A stretch of DNA of 12,267 nt from Baffinella frigidus. Its lineage: Eukaryota > Cryptophyceae > Cryptomonadales > Baffinellaceae. Positions 7,301 through 12,232 of the stretch are shown piece after piece. The notes beneath the pieces were generated by a model, which did no database searches, was not told where the DNA came from, and was given only the letters and a program-made list of their open reading frames with translations. A program made the position numbers and the translations under genes. Position 1 is the stretch's first letter. The number at the start of each line of letters is the position of its first letter. The stretch lies in assembly GCA_026770585.1 (NCBI GenBank), contig MU646349.1:241452-253718 (forward strand). Reading direction: 5' to 3'.

Positions 7301-7614
7301 TTGAGCTTCTTGTCGGCCGTGAGCCCTCCACCCACCCGCGGGGAGCACGAAACCGACGCACCACTCTCGCTCAGCCACGCCTTGAACGCGCCCGCATCCC
7401 CCAAACACGCCAGGCCCGCTGCTCCGCTGTTCGGCCTCCGTGTCGAAGAAAGCATCGGAGCCAGGGTGTTGGAAGCTCCGGCGCGGAGCACCGGCGCCGC
7501 CGAGACCGCCCTTACCTTCGACCCCGCCAAAAATCGAGGCGATGCAGCCTGGAAAGCATCGCATGGCGCCGTCAGCGCGGCCAGGAGCGCCGCGCAGACA
7601 CCGGCTTTGAGCAT
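1323..7614 (-). CDS. Rubisco LSMT-like SET-domain protein lysine methyltransferase, plastid-targeted, 8 exons
   Basis: Proposed join on the minus strand: 7614-6955, 6814-6640, 6443-6319, 5400-5311, 3760-3639, 2546-2456, 1648-1559, 1394-1323 (1425 nt, 474 residues plus stop). Every junction is GT-AG and every phase matches (0,1,0,0,2,0,0). In order the product shows a signal peptide (1-20), a plastid transit region, a SET start (GGGL at 95-98), PLFWS at 173-177, WAVCVV at 262-267, LVPLIDL at 283-289, the AYD core tyrosine (Y331), and the LSMT substrate-binding domain (LAYLRL at 398-403, FLLES at 412-416, LPVS at 428-431). This order and spacing follow plant Rubisco LSMT, which methylates a lysine of a chloroplast protein; that is family knowledge. 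The usual Asn-His after the Asp-Leu is Phe-Ala (291-292), so activity is doubtful. The C-terminus is shorter than in plant LSMT. Family assignment is firm; exact substrate, exon 3, 7 and 8 edges and functionality are not. Confidence 0.82.
1559..1648 (-). CDS. LSMT-like exon 7 (substrate-binding domain)
   Basis: Encodes residues 422-451. VWDFMQLPVSAINEALVYDT matches plant LSMT VWGHLELPVS..NEEL, directly continuing exon 6. The acceptor is GGATGCAG. I use the donor CAC|GTATTG at 1558 because it keeps phase 0 with exon 8; a donor at AAG|GTCTCT (1569) would break the frame. Confidence 0.82.
1748..1817 (+). mobile_element. F2 MITE, right-half fragment
   Basis: It matches the internal and right part of the F2 element from CTTTTTGGTCCTAGG to CTACCCCA. 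Both termini are lacking. It lies in intron 6. Confidence 0.7.
2145..2215 (+). repeat. 22-bp tandem repeat, three units
   Basis: Units of the form CGCGGTTCTAGGGGTGGGAA lie in intron 6, with a few substitutions between them. Confidence 0.7.
2456..2546 (-). CDS. LSMT-like exon 6 (substrate-binding domain)
   Basis: Encodes residues 391-421. YLEDQMLAYLRLMCIKGADC followed by FLLESVFRDE is the clearest match in the gene to the plant LSMT segment PYLRLVALGGTDAFLLES.FR. The acceptor is GATCAACCGCAG; the donor is GAG|GTCCCG. The acceptor region and first bases of the exon recur several times in intron 5. Confidence 0.88.
2564..2912. mobile_element. F6 MITE, split by a nested element
   Basis: Termini TAATCTCC...GGAGATGA; flanks AGGT (2560-2563) and AGGC (2913-2916). 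Removing the nested F7 element and one TA leaves 141 bp, exactly the length of the intact copy at 3794-3934. It lies in intron 5, 17 bp from the exon 6 start. Confidence 0.8.
2642..2847. mobile_element. F7 MITE, long palindrome with TA duplication, nested in F6
   Basis: GAGCGGGTCTC...GAGACCCGCTC with arms of about 90 bp, flanked by TA on both sides (2640-2641, 2848-2849). The TA target is the usual one for Tc1/mariner-type elements. The F6 copy at 3794-3934 shows the unoccupied site with one substitution. Confidence 0.8.
2916..3300. repeat. 41-bp degenerate repeats carrying exon 6 acceptor sequence
   Basis: Units contain (plus strand) GGTATCTGCGGTTGATCCAG or close variants, which on the minus strand is the exon 6 acceptor CCGCAG|ATACC. 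Exon-like starts occur at 2939, 3252 and 3292. The interval 3000-3215 has no clear unit; it holds two CCTACCCAAACGCTCAAC copies (3022-3066). Confidence 0.65.
3331..3388 (+). repeat. G-rich minisatellite
   Basis: GGGGTGGAGGGA repeated about three and a half times, then degenerate. It directly precedes the telomere-like tract. Confidence 0.8.
3410..3620 (+). repeat. Interstitial telomere-type repeat, TTTAGGG
   Basis: At least seven uninterrupted TTTAGGG units at about 3475-3526, with degenerate units on both sides. The tract lies inside intron 5 and starts within about 20 bp of the exon 5 donor. Confidence 0.85.
3639..3760 (-). CDS. LSMT-like exon 5 (start of substrate-binding domain)
   Basis: Encodes residues 351-390 plus two bases: GGAFDLALSLSPLDKFYDDK and onward to EFTLSSD. 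This aligns with the plant LSMT segment AYTLTLEISESD...DK. The acceptor is GCGGAGCAG, after an F6 MITE in intron 4; the exon 4-5 join has no gap against plant LSMT. The donor is GG|GTGCAC at 3638, and the intron runs straight into telomere-like repeat. Confidence 0.82.
3794..3934. mobile_element. F6 MITE, intact 141 bp
   Basis: Termini TTATCTCC...GGAGATGA; flanks GCCC and ACCC (imperfect 4-bp duplication). It lies in intron 4 just before exon 5. Confidence 0.75.
4093..4133 (+). repeat. 14-bp tandem repeat, three units
   Basis: AGTGGACGTGACCG three times, the last lacking one base. Confidence 0.9.
4563..4703. mobile_element. F8 MITE, 141-bp palindrome
   Basis: TTATCCGGGGAAACCTATTT with its inverse, arms of about 60 bp. 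The middle (ATTACTACACAA) is shared with F6 and F7. No clear target duplication. Confidence 0.75.
4823..4950 (+). repeat. 26-bp minisatellite, about five units
   Basis: Units like GTGTGCTTGTCGCCATGCTG plus ACTTTG; the short minus-strand ORFs with repeated AWRQAH come from it and are not genes. Confidence 0.8.
5007..5173 (+). mobile_element. F2 MITE, 167 bp, 4-bp TSD ACTT
   Basis: Termini GAATAGGGTAACGGCC...CCGTTAGCCTATGA; ACTT at 5003-5006 and 5174-5177. It lies in intron 4. Confidence 0.8.
5311..5400 (-). CDS. LSMT-like exon 4 (SET catalytic tyrosine)
   Basis: Encodes residues 321-350. VQVGGGMGAAYDCSPSKML aligns with the family segment around GEQV..QYD, keeping the core tyrosine (Y331) but having GGG in place of Gly-Glu-Gln. 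KHG (341-343) corresponds to the family DYG. The acceptor is CACTCCAG and the donor CCG|GTGCGC. The exon is exactly 30 codons, phase 0 at both ends. Confidence 0.8.
5510..5667 (+). mobile_element. F2 MITE, 158 bp
   Basis: Same family; the left end is shortened (TAATAGGCTAAAAAGG). Flanks AGGT and ACCT do not match. It lies in intron 3. Confidence 0.75.
5885..5917 (-). pseudogene. Partial duplicate of exon 3 tail plus donor (copy 3)
   Basis: It reads RIILSAASL against RIVLSAGSL and is followed by GTACGC at the donor position. The flanking AGGAGATAGGCTGATGGCA motif at 5833 marks the start of the repeated unit; in this unit no MITE is present. Confidence 0.65.
5940..6041. mobile_element. F4 MITE, 102 bp
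   Basis: Termini ATCCCTTAAGTGACC...GGCCACTTACGGGAT. Same length as the copies at 11292-11393 and 11988-12089. On the minus strand it begins ATCCC|GTAAGTGG, a good splice donor not present in the other two copies. Confidence 0.7.
6070..6102 (-). pseudogene. Partial duplicate of exon 3 tail plus donor (copy 2)
   Basis: It reads PRFVISAGSL against PRIVLSAGSL in exon 3 and is followed by GTAACG at the position of the exon 3 donor. It lies between an F4 element (5940-6041) and an F1 element (6139-6288), within intron 3. Confidence 0.65.
6139..6288. mobile_element. F1 MITE, 150 bp, 4-bp TSD TATC
   Basis: Same termini as 181-330 but inverted internally; TATC at 6135-6138 and 6289-6292. It lies in intron 3, next to exon 3. 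Confidence 0.85.
6319..6443 (-). CDS. LSMT-like exon 3 (SET core)
   Basis: Encodes residues 279-320, from GGQALVPLIDL to IVLSAGSL. The donor is CTG|GTCCGC. It is not a strong consensus, but it is the one that makes the join to exon 4 match plant LSMT residue for residue in length. The next residues after LIDL are AFAGPP where the family has an Asn-His pair. The last 30 or so bases and the donor are repeated twice more in intron 3. Confidence 0.78.
6640..6814 (-). CDS. LSMT-like exon 2
   Basis: Encodes residues 221-278 plus one base. The acceptor is GTGACGCAG; intron 1 is 140 bp. The segment TLESYQWAVCVVGARSV corresponds to the family's tryptophan-alanine helix before the SET core, although the usual Ser-Arg pair is Ala-Arg. 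The donor is G|GTGCGC at 6639; intron 2 is 196 bp. Joining to exon 3 gives EKLDGGQALVPLIDL, matching family spacing. Confidence 0.82.
6955..7614 (-). CDS. LSMT-like exon 1: signal peptide, transit peptide, N-terminal SET part
   Basis: Encodes residues 1-220. I start at the ATG at 7614 (MLKAG) rather than the in-frame ATG at 7686, because it opens directly onto a hydrophobic signal peptide (about 1-20, ending CDA) and because TATA-like sequence lies between the two ATGs. The predicted cleavage leaves FQAASPRF at the new N-terminus, the Phe-first pattern of plastid proteins in algae with secondary red plastids. Ser/Arg/Ala-rich sequence to about residue 65 fits a transit peptide. AFKAWL (76-81), GGGL (95-98), SSSYAPWL and PLFWS match the LSMT N-terminal SET half. 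The exon ends at a strong donor, GTGAGA, at 6954. Confidence 0.85.
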
Positions 7615-7837
7615 GTTTGTGCCGCTGAAATATATGGGCCCAGGGGTGGTATATACGGTCAAATGACTCAAATCGTATACGACCATGGTTGACTAAACCC
7701 ATAATATATGGGTAAGCTATTTCCGCAATTTCACGAAAAAATGTCCGGAGAACCCGACCTTCCCCACCACCCCGCCTCAGAAACAGACACACAGACAGAC
7801 TCCCTCACCCTCCAGATCGCGCATCATCCCCATTGCC
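7615..7837. promoter_or_regulatory. Divergent promoter region between the two genes
   Basis: These 223 bp separate the two start codons. TATA-like sequences (TATATA at 7650-7655, and TATATG at 7631) lie 20-40 bp upstream of the minus-strand ATG. An inverted repeat, ACCCATA ... TATGGGT, sits at 7697-7713 nearer the plus-strand gene. Assignment of the boxes is inference. Confidence 0.4.
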
Positions 7838-7884
7838 ATGTCTGTCGCAAAATTGGCCCTGCCGGCGGCCGTCGTGCTGCAGTT
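7838..7884 (+). CDS. Unknown gene, exon 1 (candidate)
   Basis: The ATG is in a GCCATGT context and opens a hydrophobic N-terminus, MSVAKLALPAAVVLQ. The frame stops at TGA 7904-7906 unless spliced. A GTGGCG donor at 7885 or GTTCAA at 7897 both give phase 2 and join exon 2, with unusually short introns (44 or 32 bp). Confidence 0.4.
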
Positions 7885-9601
7885 GTGGCGAGAGACGTTC
7901 AACTGAACACCCCGCCCCCCCTCCACAGGTTCCAGCTCCTGAAGAACGTACGCGACCCTCTCCAGACCGTGCCCGCTGCCCTCAAGTACCCACCGCGTGC
8001 GTCAAGCTGAGGGGTGGCTGCTCGATATCGCTGCTTCCGGGGCGGGGGAGACCACCAACCAACTCTGCAGCAGCGCGAGCTGGCGAGCGGCTGGGCTGAG
8101 CGGCTGCGCGCGCGTCTGCAGAGCGGCTGGCCTGAGCGGCTGGCGCTGGACCACGGGCAAGGGCGGCGCACTGGGCAAGCTGCGCGTGGCCTGTATCAGC
8201 GTGGACACAGACGCAGCTTCCTGTGGTTGCGCGAAGGGTTGAGATCATGTTGACCCTTGCTTTCGTTCTGTTCCGCAGGTCAAGGGGCAGCAGCTCTTCA
8301 ACATCGACATGATGGGCGAGTGAGTCCCCAACCACCCCAGATCTTTGCGTAGCCCACCTGAAGTACCCACGGTCGCGTCTTTCTCGGAACAATTCAACGT
8401 TTTTGGCTGGCGGCTGCTCGCCCATCCTCGATATGATGGGCGAGTGAGTCTTGACGAGATTCCCAGATTCCAAAATCTAGCGTGCCTTGAAGTACTGAGA
8501 GTCACGTCTTTCTCGAAACGGGATGATGGGCATCTTTCGGTCGGCGGTGGAAGCGTCGAGCGGCTGGAGGGACTGGAGGCGCTGGGTGGGCCAATTTTCC
8601 GTGAATTCTTAGGGAAACGACCCGAAATTAGGGTAGTTAAGCCTACGGATCTCCTGTGACCAGGCCTACCGTGGGAGGTTGGTCTCCTAGGACCAGGTCC
8701 TAGGGGCCCCTCGGCCTACGGTAGGCAATCAATCCGTAGGCTAAACTGCCCTAATTTCGGGTCGTTTAACAACTAGAATGGGGCGCTGCGGAGGCAGGGA
8801 GAATCTTGCGGAGGTCGGCGGGGCGAGGAGATACAAGCAGAGCTTGATACGAGAACCTCGATGTGTGCGTGGAGTTTGTGCGGATTAATAGTAGCTGGCG
8901 CTCGTGGTCAACAACTTCAAGCAAAAAGCTTTCGTGAACGGAGTAGTAACTTTGGTACAAAATTTAAAATGGAAAACATTCTTGGGCTTTACAAGTTCTG
9001 AAATCGCTTTTAAAATCGTTTTAGAGCTGGTAAGCCCACGTTAATCGACCCCTTAAGGGCCTTAAGGGGTCCGTTAACGTAAGCTCTTCGCATTAAACTG
9101 CGCGGCCTTCCCGGAGGCGTGAGGAACGCAGCAGTTGGGGGGGGCCTGCCTTGCAAACAGCGAGCCACCCTGGAGGCAACTCACGGGCAAATCGATGGTT
9201 TCGTAAGTCAACTCCCATACAAATGCACTCGGAATCTGAGTGTATCTGTGGGAGGTTAACTTAAGATTTGCCCCTGGGTTGCCTCTGGGGTGGATGCTCC
9301 GGGCCTGGTTCCCCGCCTCGTGAGAGTTGACACACTCTCTTCAACTGTCCCTTCTTACAACGGGGTGCAACGCCCCCGCGTCGCCGCTTCAGATGAGAGG
9401 AGAGGATTCTACTTCCAACCCGTTGTAAGAAGGGATGTTCCAAGAGAGCCACGCGCGCGAAAGGGGTGGGGTCCGCGCTGAAGGCTGGTGTTGTTTTCGC
9501 AGGGAGAAGAGCGGGTGGGGCGACTCCCACGTTGAGGGTCACGGGATGCAGGAGTTCCCCGCCAACGGCGACAACGACACCATCAACATGGCCTCGGCCC
9601 C
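7838..9601 (+). CDS. Unknown spliced gene, divergent from the LSMT-like gene (partial model)
   Basis: A multi-exon plus-strand gene is inferred from coding-like segments bounded by splice signals: exon 1 from ATG 7838 (MSVAKLALPAAVVLQ), exon 2 from 7929 (FQLLKNVRDPLQT...), exon 3 at 8279-8319 (VKGQQLFNIDMMGE) and exon 4 at 9503-9601 (EKSGWGDSHVEGHGMQEF...). The exon 3 to exon 4 join is phase 2 to phase 2 and restores the Glu codon. I do not recognise the family. The exon 1-2 intron would be only about 44 bp, and the exon 2 donor is unresolved. Downstream exons and the stop were not found with confidence. Confidence 0.5.
7929..7996 (+). CDS. Unknown gene, exon 2 (candidate)
   Basis: The acceptor is CCTCCACAG after a C-rich tract. 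The frame reads FQLLKNVRDPLQTVPAALKY. The best-looking donor, C|GTGCGT at 7997, is phase 1 and does not match exon 3 (phase 0). Donors AAC|GTACGC or ACC|GTGCCC would match but shorten the exon. The end is therefore uncertain. Confidence 0.4.
8088..8150 (+). repeat. GAGCGGCTGG short repeats
   Basis: AGCGGCTGG occurs four times with variable spacing in the putative intron 2 of the plus-strand gene. Confidence 0.6.
8279..8319 (+). CDS. Unknown gene, exon 3
   Basis: A good acceptor (TTCTGTTCCGCAG) and a strong donor (GTGAGT at 8320) bound VKGQQLFNIDMMGE. The end of this exon with its donor is repeated at 8430-8450. Confidence 0.55.
8615..8767. mobile_element. F5 MITE, 153 bp
   Basis: Termini AAACGACCCGAAATTAGGG...CCCTAATTTCGGGTCGTTT with a CCTAGG/GTAGG-rich core. 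No clear target duplication. Confidence 0.75.
9039..9080. repeat. Short palindrome
   Basis: GACCCCTTAAGGGCC and its inverse, extended by ACGTTAA on both sides with one extra base on the left. Confidence 0.7.
9167..9291. mobile_element. MITE-like inverted repeat, 125 bp
   Basis: Arms ACCCTGGAGGCAACTC.. at 9167-9193 and 9265-9291 with three mismatches, and a second inner inverted repeat (CAACTCCCATACAAATGCAC). Confidence 0.6.
9348..9435. repeat. 17-bp perfect inverted repeat, 88 bp in all
   Basis: TCCCTTCTTACAACGGG at 9348-9364 and its inverse at 9419-9435. It could be a small MITE or a transcript hairpin. Confidence 0.65.
9503..9601 (+). CDS. Unknown gene, exon 4
   Basis: The acceptor is TTGTTTTCGCAG and the donor GTGAGC at 9602. 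The frame reads EKSGWGDSHVEGHGMQEFPA and on to NGDNDTINMASAP, a composition typical of coding sequence. The last bases and donor recur 87 bp downstream. Confidence 0.55.
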
Positions 9602-9764
9602 GTGAGCGCCCCTCCCCTCCCCTCCCCTGCGCCCCTCACCTCCCCGGCTACAGGGGCACCTCGCTCATATCAACATGGCCTTGGCCCCGTGAGCGCCCCT
9701 CCCCTCCCCTCCCCTGCACCCCCTCCCTCCCCTCCCCGGCTACAGGGGTACCTCCCCTCCCCGG

Positions 9765-9886
9765 CTACAGGGGTACCTCGCTCATAAGAAACTGCCCCCC
9801 CCATAGGACCACTGCAGGGCCCTTGGCATAGTCCTACCGTAGGGTCCTAGGAGGAGGCACTTTCTTATGAGCGAGGTACCCCTGTA
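9765..9886. mobile_element. F3 MITE, about 122 bp
   Basis: Terminal repeats CTACAGGGGTACCTCGCTCA and its inverse. Two solo left ends of the same family lie just upstream (9647-9668 and 9739-9753). Confidence 0.75.
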
Positions 9887-9958
9887 CCGTGCCAAGAGGC
9901 TGCGTCCGCCCCCGGGAGACACAGTGAGCCTGTTTGCTCATCGCCGGCCGCCACACAT

Positions 9959-10124
9959 TCATAGGCTGATGGCCTGAAAATGGGGTAGTTAGGCATACGG
10001 CATTGCCTAGGACCTCCTACCGTAGGCCGAGGGATCGCAGGACCAAAAAGTCTCGGCCTACGGTAGGAGGTTCTAGGCAATGCCGTGAGCCTAACTACCC
10101 CATTTTCAGGCCGTTACCCAATTA
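9959..10124 (-). mobile_element. F2 MITE, 166 bp, reverse orientation, TSD ACAT
   Basis: ACAT at 9955-9958 and 10125-10128. The asymmetric centre (GACTTTTTGGTCC) is reversed relative to the other F2 copies. Confidence 0.8.
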
Positions 10125-10128
10125 ACAT

Positions 10129-10742
10129 CTGCAGCGCCCCATCTCTTTGACGTGACTCACGTGAGCTTCCTCCGCAAACACCGTTCGGAAACCGTATCGA
10201 CCCCTCCTGACCGACCGGAGTGCACGCCTCGCTCAACTAACCACGCACGTTGCTGCAGGTACTAAATCGTGCATGAAGTACATGTTGTAAGGATGGGCGC
10301 TCGCGGGAGGCGAGGCAGTGGGTGCTGTGCTTGGCCGGCGGGGCTGGATGAGTGAAGAGAGGAAACAATATGTGTACTGTGCGTGCACGCCACTAACCTT
10401 AGCCTAGCGGCAGAATCAGATGTCACGCGACGTGCGGCATGTAAGGACGCAAGGTTATGAGGACGCCACTTAGGCCTTCGAAGTAGATTCACTTAGGCCT
10501 CCTAAGTAGAGAGAGTTGACTGGACACGGCGCGGTGTTCGATTCCGGGGGAAGTCATCGGGAGAGTGCATGCGTTTTTTACTAAACCAAACAGGCGGCGA
10601 CACAGGCCCGAGGTTGTTCCCGGAGGGTTTTGATTGGTTTCCAGAGGAGACACTGGACGCTGGAGTTTTGCGAAAACAAGTCGACCTCCCCCCGGCGGAT
10701 CCTAGCAGCGGATCCCCCAACTGCCTCGAAGAGAAGCCAGCA
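10129..10742. other. Unassigned stretch
   Basis: A possible acceptor (GTTGCTGCAG, 10250-10259) and a 22-bp tandem repeat, CACTTAGGCCT, twice at 10466-10511. A plus-strand open segment at about 10590-10690 (FPEGFDWFPEETLDAG) looks mildly coding but could not be linked to a gene. Confidence 0.4.
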
Positions 10743-10960
10743 CTACAGGGGTACCTCGCTCATAAGAAACTGCCCCCCCCCTAGGACCGCCATAAGGCCC
10801 TACGCATAGCCCTACTGTAGGGTCCTAGGGGGGGGCGGTTTCTTATGAGCGAGGTACCCCTGTAGGGAGGGGACGAACCTAAAACAAGTCGACCCATCTG
10901 GCGTTGGCTGAACTGTGAAGCGGATCCCCCGACTGCCTCGAACACGAACAGAAGCCAGCA
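10672..10960 (+). repeat. Direct repeats, each followed by an F3 element
   Basis: 10672-10742 and 10881-10960 share AAAACAAGTCGACC, GCGGATCCCCC, ACTGCCTCGAA and GAAGCCAGCA, with a small insertion in the second. An F3 element starts at exactly the same base in both. Confidence 0.7.
10743..10865. mobile_element. F3 MITE, 123 bp
   Basis: Perfect terminal CTACAGGGGTACCTCGCTCA with its inverse, and a CCCTACTGTAGGG core. Confidence 0.8.
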
Positions 10961-11087
10961 CTACAGGGGTACCTCGATTACAAGAAAACGTCACCCCCCT
11001 AGGACGACCATAGGGCCCTAGCTAGGCATAGCCCTACTGTAGGGTCCTACGGGGTGGCGTTTTCTTGTAATCGAGGTACCCCTGTAG
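10961..11087. mobile_element. F3 MITE, 127 bp, diverged arms
   Basis: Arms CTACAGGGGTACCTCGATTA and inverse. The changes relative to 10743-10865 are matched in both arms. Confidence 0.8.
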
Positions 11088-11222
11088 CTGCATGGCATGG
11101 CACACAGCGTCCGCGTGCAGAGCATTTGCCGTCACTCCCGTGGTATCGTGACCTGCAATGAGAGAGGGTCGCTCAGGACTAGCACAGGGTAGGCCACAAA
11201 CCTGAGTTTTCGGAGGTCGTGG
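11088..11222. other. Short stretch with nothing recognised
   Basis: No gene, repeat or element was identified here. Confidence 0.4.
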
Positions 11223-11460
11223 TGCAGGGGTACCTCGCTGATAAGAAACCGCCCCCCCCCTAGGACCACCACAGGGCCCTAGGCATAGGCCATGCCTTAA
11301 GTGACCAGGCCTCCAAATTTGGGGGCCTGAGGTCCTAGGCAGGTCCTAGGGCCCTACGGTAGGGCGTATGAGCCTACTGGGCACTTAAGGGATAGGCCTA
11401 CTGTAGGGTCCTGGGGGGTCCTGGGGGGGGGCGTTTTTTTATGAGCGAGGTACCCCTGTA
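11223..11460. mobile_element. F3 MITE interrupted by an F4 MITE
   Basis: Arms TGCAGGGGTACCTCGCTGA and inverse. The F4 element at 11292-11393 lies in the middle. Confidence 0.75.
11292..11393. mobile_element. F4 MITE, 102 bp, nested, possible TSD AGGCC
   Basis: ATGCCTTAAGTGACC...GCACTTAAGGGAT. AGGCC occurs directly before (11287-11291) and after (11394-11398). Confidence 0.75.
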
Positions 11461-11513
11461 CGTGATCAATAAAGGGTGCTTTTCTGCTCGAGTGGGTGAT
11501 GGACACGAGGCTT

Positions 11514-11689
11514 CCACACGAGGCTATCCATGCGAACAGAATAAAAGGACATTTTAAAATTTGTGGGGAAATGATCACGTTTCCGTACGGATGTCCGTAC
11601 GGAAACGTGATCAAATGCTGACTTTTGGCACGTGTGCATCAATCCAATAATTAACTTATGAATCTGTTCGCATGGATAGCCTCGTGTGG
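11514..11689. mobile_element. Inverted-repeat element with perfect inner hairpin
   Basis: Outer arms of 27 bp (CCACACGAGGCTATCCATGC..., 11514-11540 and 11663-11689). The inner hairpin at 11572-11613 has perfect 20-bp arms around a 2-base loop. Confidence 0.75.
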
Positions 11690-11850
11690 TTTGGCGGGTG
11701 AGGGGCGGACCTTAAGCGTGGAAGTCTTTTTCGAGAACTTGGCACGCGCCTCCTCGAAGCGCACCTGAGGGTTTGAGGGATGAGGTTCTGAGGGTTTCGG
11801 AGGGGGGAGGCTCCAGACAACAACACCACCACCTGGACATGTCGATACAT

Positions 11851-11976
11851 CCCTAATAATTAAGAAACGGAGGGCGGGCGTTTTTCGTGAGTTCCTTAAT
11901 AACTAAGGAACGGGGGGCGGGCGTTTCCACGGAGTTCCTTAATAATTAAGGAACGGACGGCGGGCGTTTTCAGATT
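11851..11976 (+). repeat. About 42-bp tandem repeat, three units
   Basis: Each unit has TTAATAATTAAGGAACGG followed by GGCGGGCGTTT; the AT-rich part is itself palindromic. Confidence 0.8.
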
Positions 11977-11987
11977 TCCGGTTCCTT

Positions 11988-12089
11988 ATCCCTTGAGTGG
12001 CGAGTAGGCTCATACGCCCTACGGTAGGGCCCTAGGACCTGCCTATGGCGAGTTAGAGTGAATATTCGCCCGTCCGCCACTTAAAGGAT
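11988..12089. mobile_element. F4 MITE, 102 bp, next to an F3 end
   Basis: ATCCCTTGAGTGGCG...CGCCACTTAAAGGAT. An F3 right terminus (GCGAGGTACCCCTGTAG, 12092-12108) follows at once, without a visible left end. Confidence 0.75.
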
Positions 12090-12232
12090 AAGCGAGGTAC
12101 CCCTGTAGTAGCCAGCCACATCTCAACGCCAGAGATGGCGTGTCCAAACCAGGGGCTGCTCTGGAAATTCACTGTTCCACCTCGAACCCATGGCACAGGG
12201 GGGGGGGTCTCGCAACTCTCAGCTCGGCTTCA

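Larger units (their letters stand above)
8320..9502 (+). other. Putative intron 3 of the plus-strand gene
   Basis: 1183 bp holding repeats of the exon 3 tail (8361-8530), an F5 element (8615-8767), a palindrome (9039-9080), an imperfect inverted repeat (9167-9291) and a hairpin (9348-9435). 8768-9038 shows nothing recognisable. Confidence 0.45.

Noticed and set aside
6844-7686. 280-residue minus-strand ORF as a complete protein
   Set aside because: It starts upstream of the likely signal peptide and reads through the exon 1 donor at 6954 into intron 1.
6961-7692. 243-residue plus-strand ORF opposite exon 1
   Set aside because: It is Arg-rich with no recognisable domain and lies opposite a well-supported exon; a shadow of GC-rich coding sequence.
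8768-8960. Minus-strand 64-residue ORF
   Set aside because: No domain, signal or conserved pattern; no splice context to support it.
10535-10560. GTTCGATTCC, like a tRNA T-loop
   Set aside because: The flanking bases do not form a T-stem and no cloverleaf can be drawn.
10569-10784. Plus-strand frame with FPEGFDWFPEETLDAG
   Set aside because: The composition is coding-like, but there is no family match, no convincing splice sites, and it runs into an F3 element; noted only as unassigned.
12170-12195. GGGTTCGAGG on the minus strand, like a tRNA T-loop
   Set aside because: The stem bases do not pair and no acceptor stem is present.
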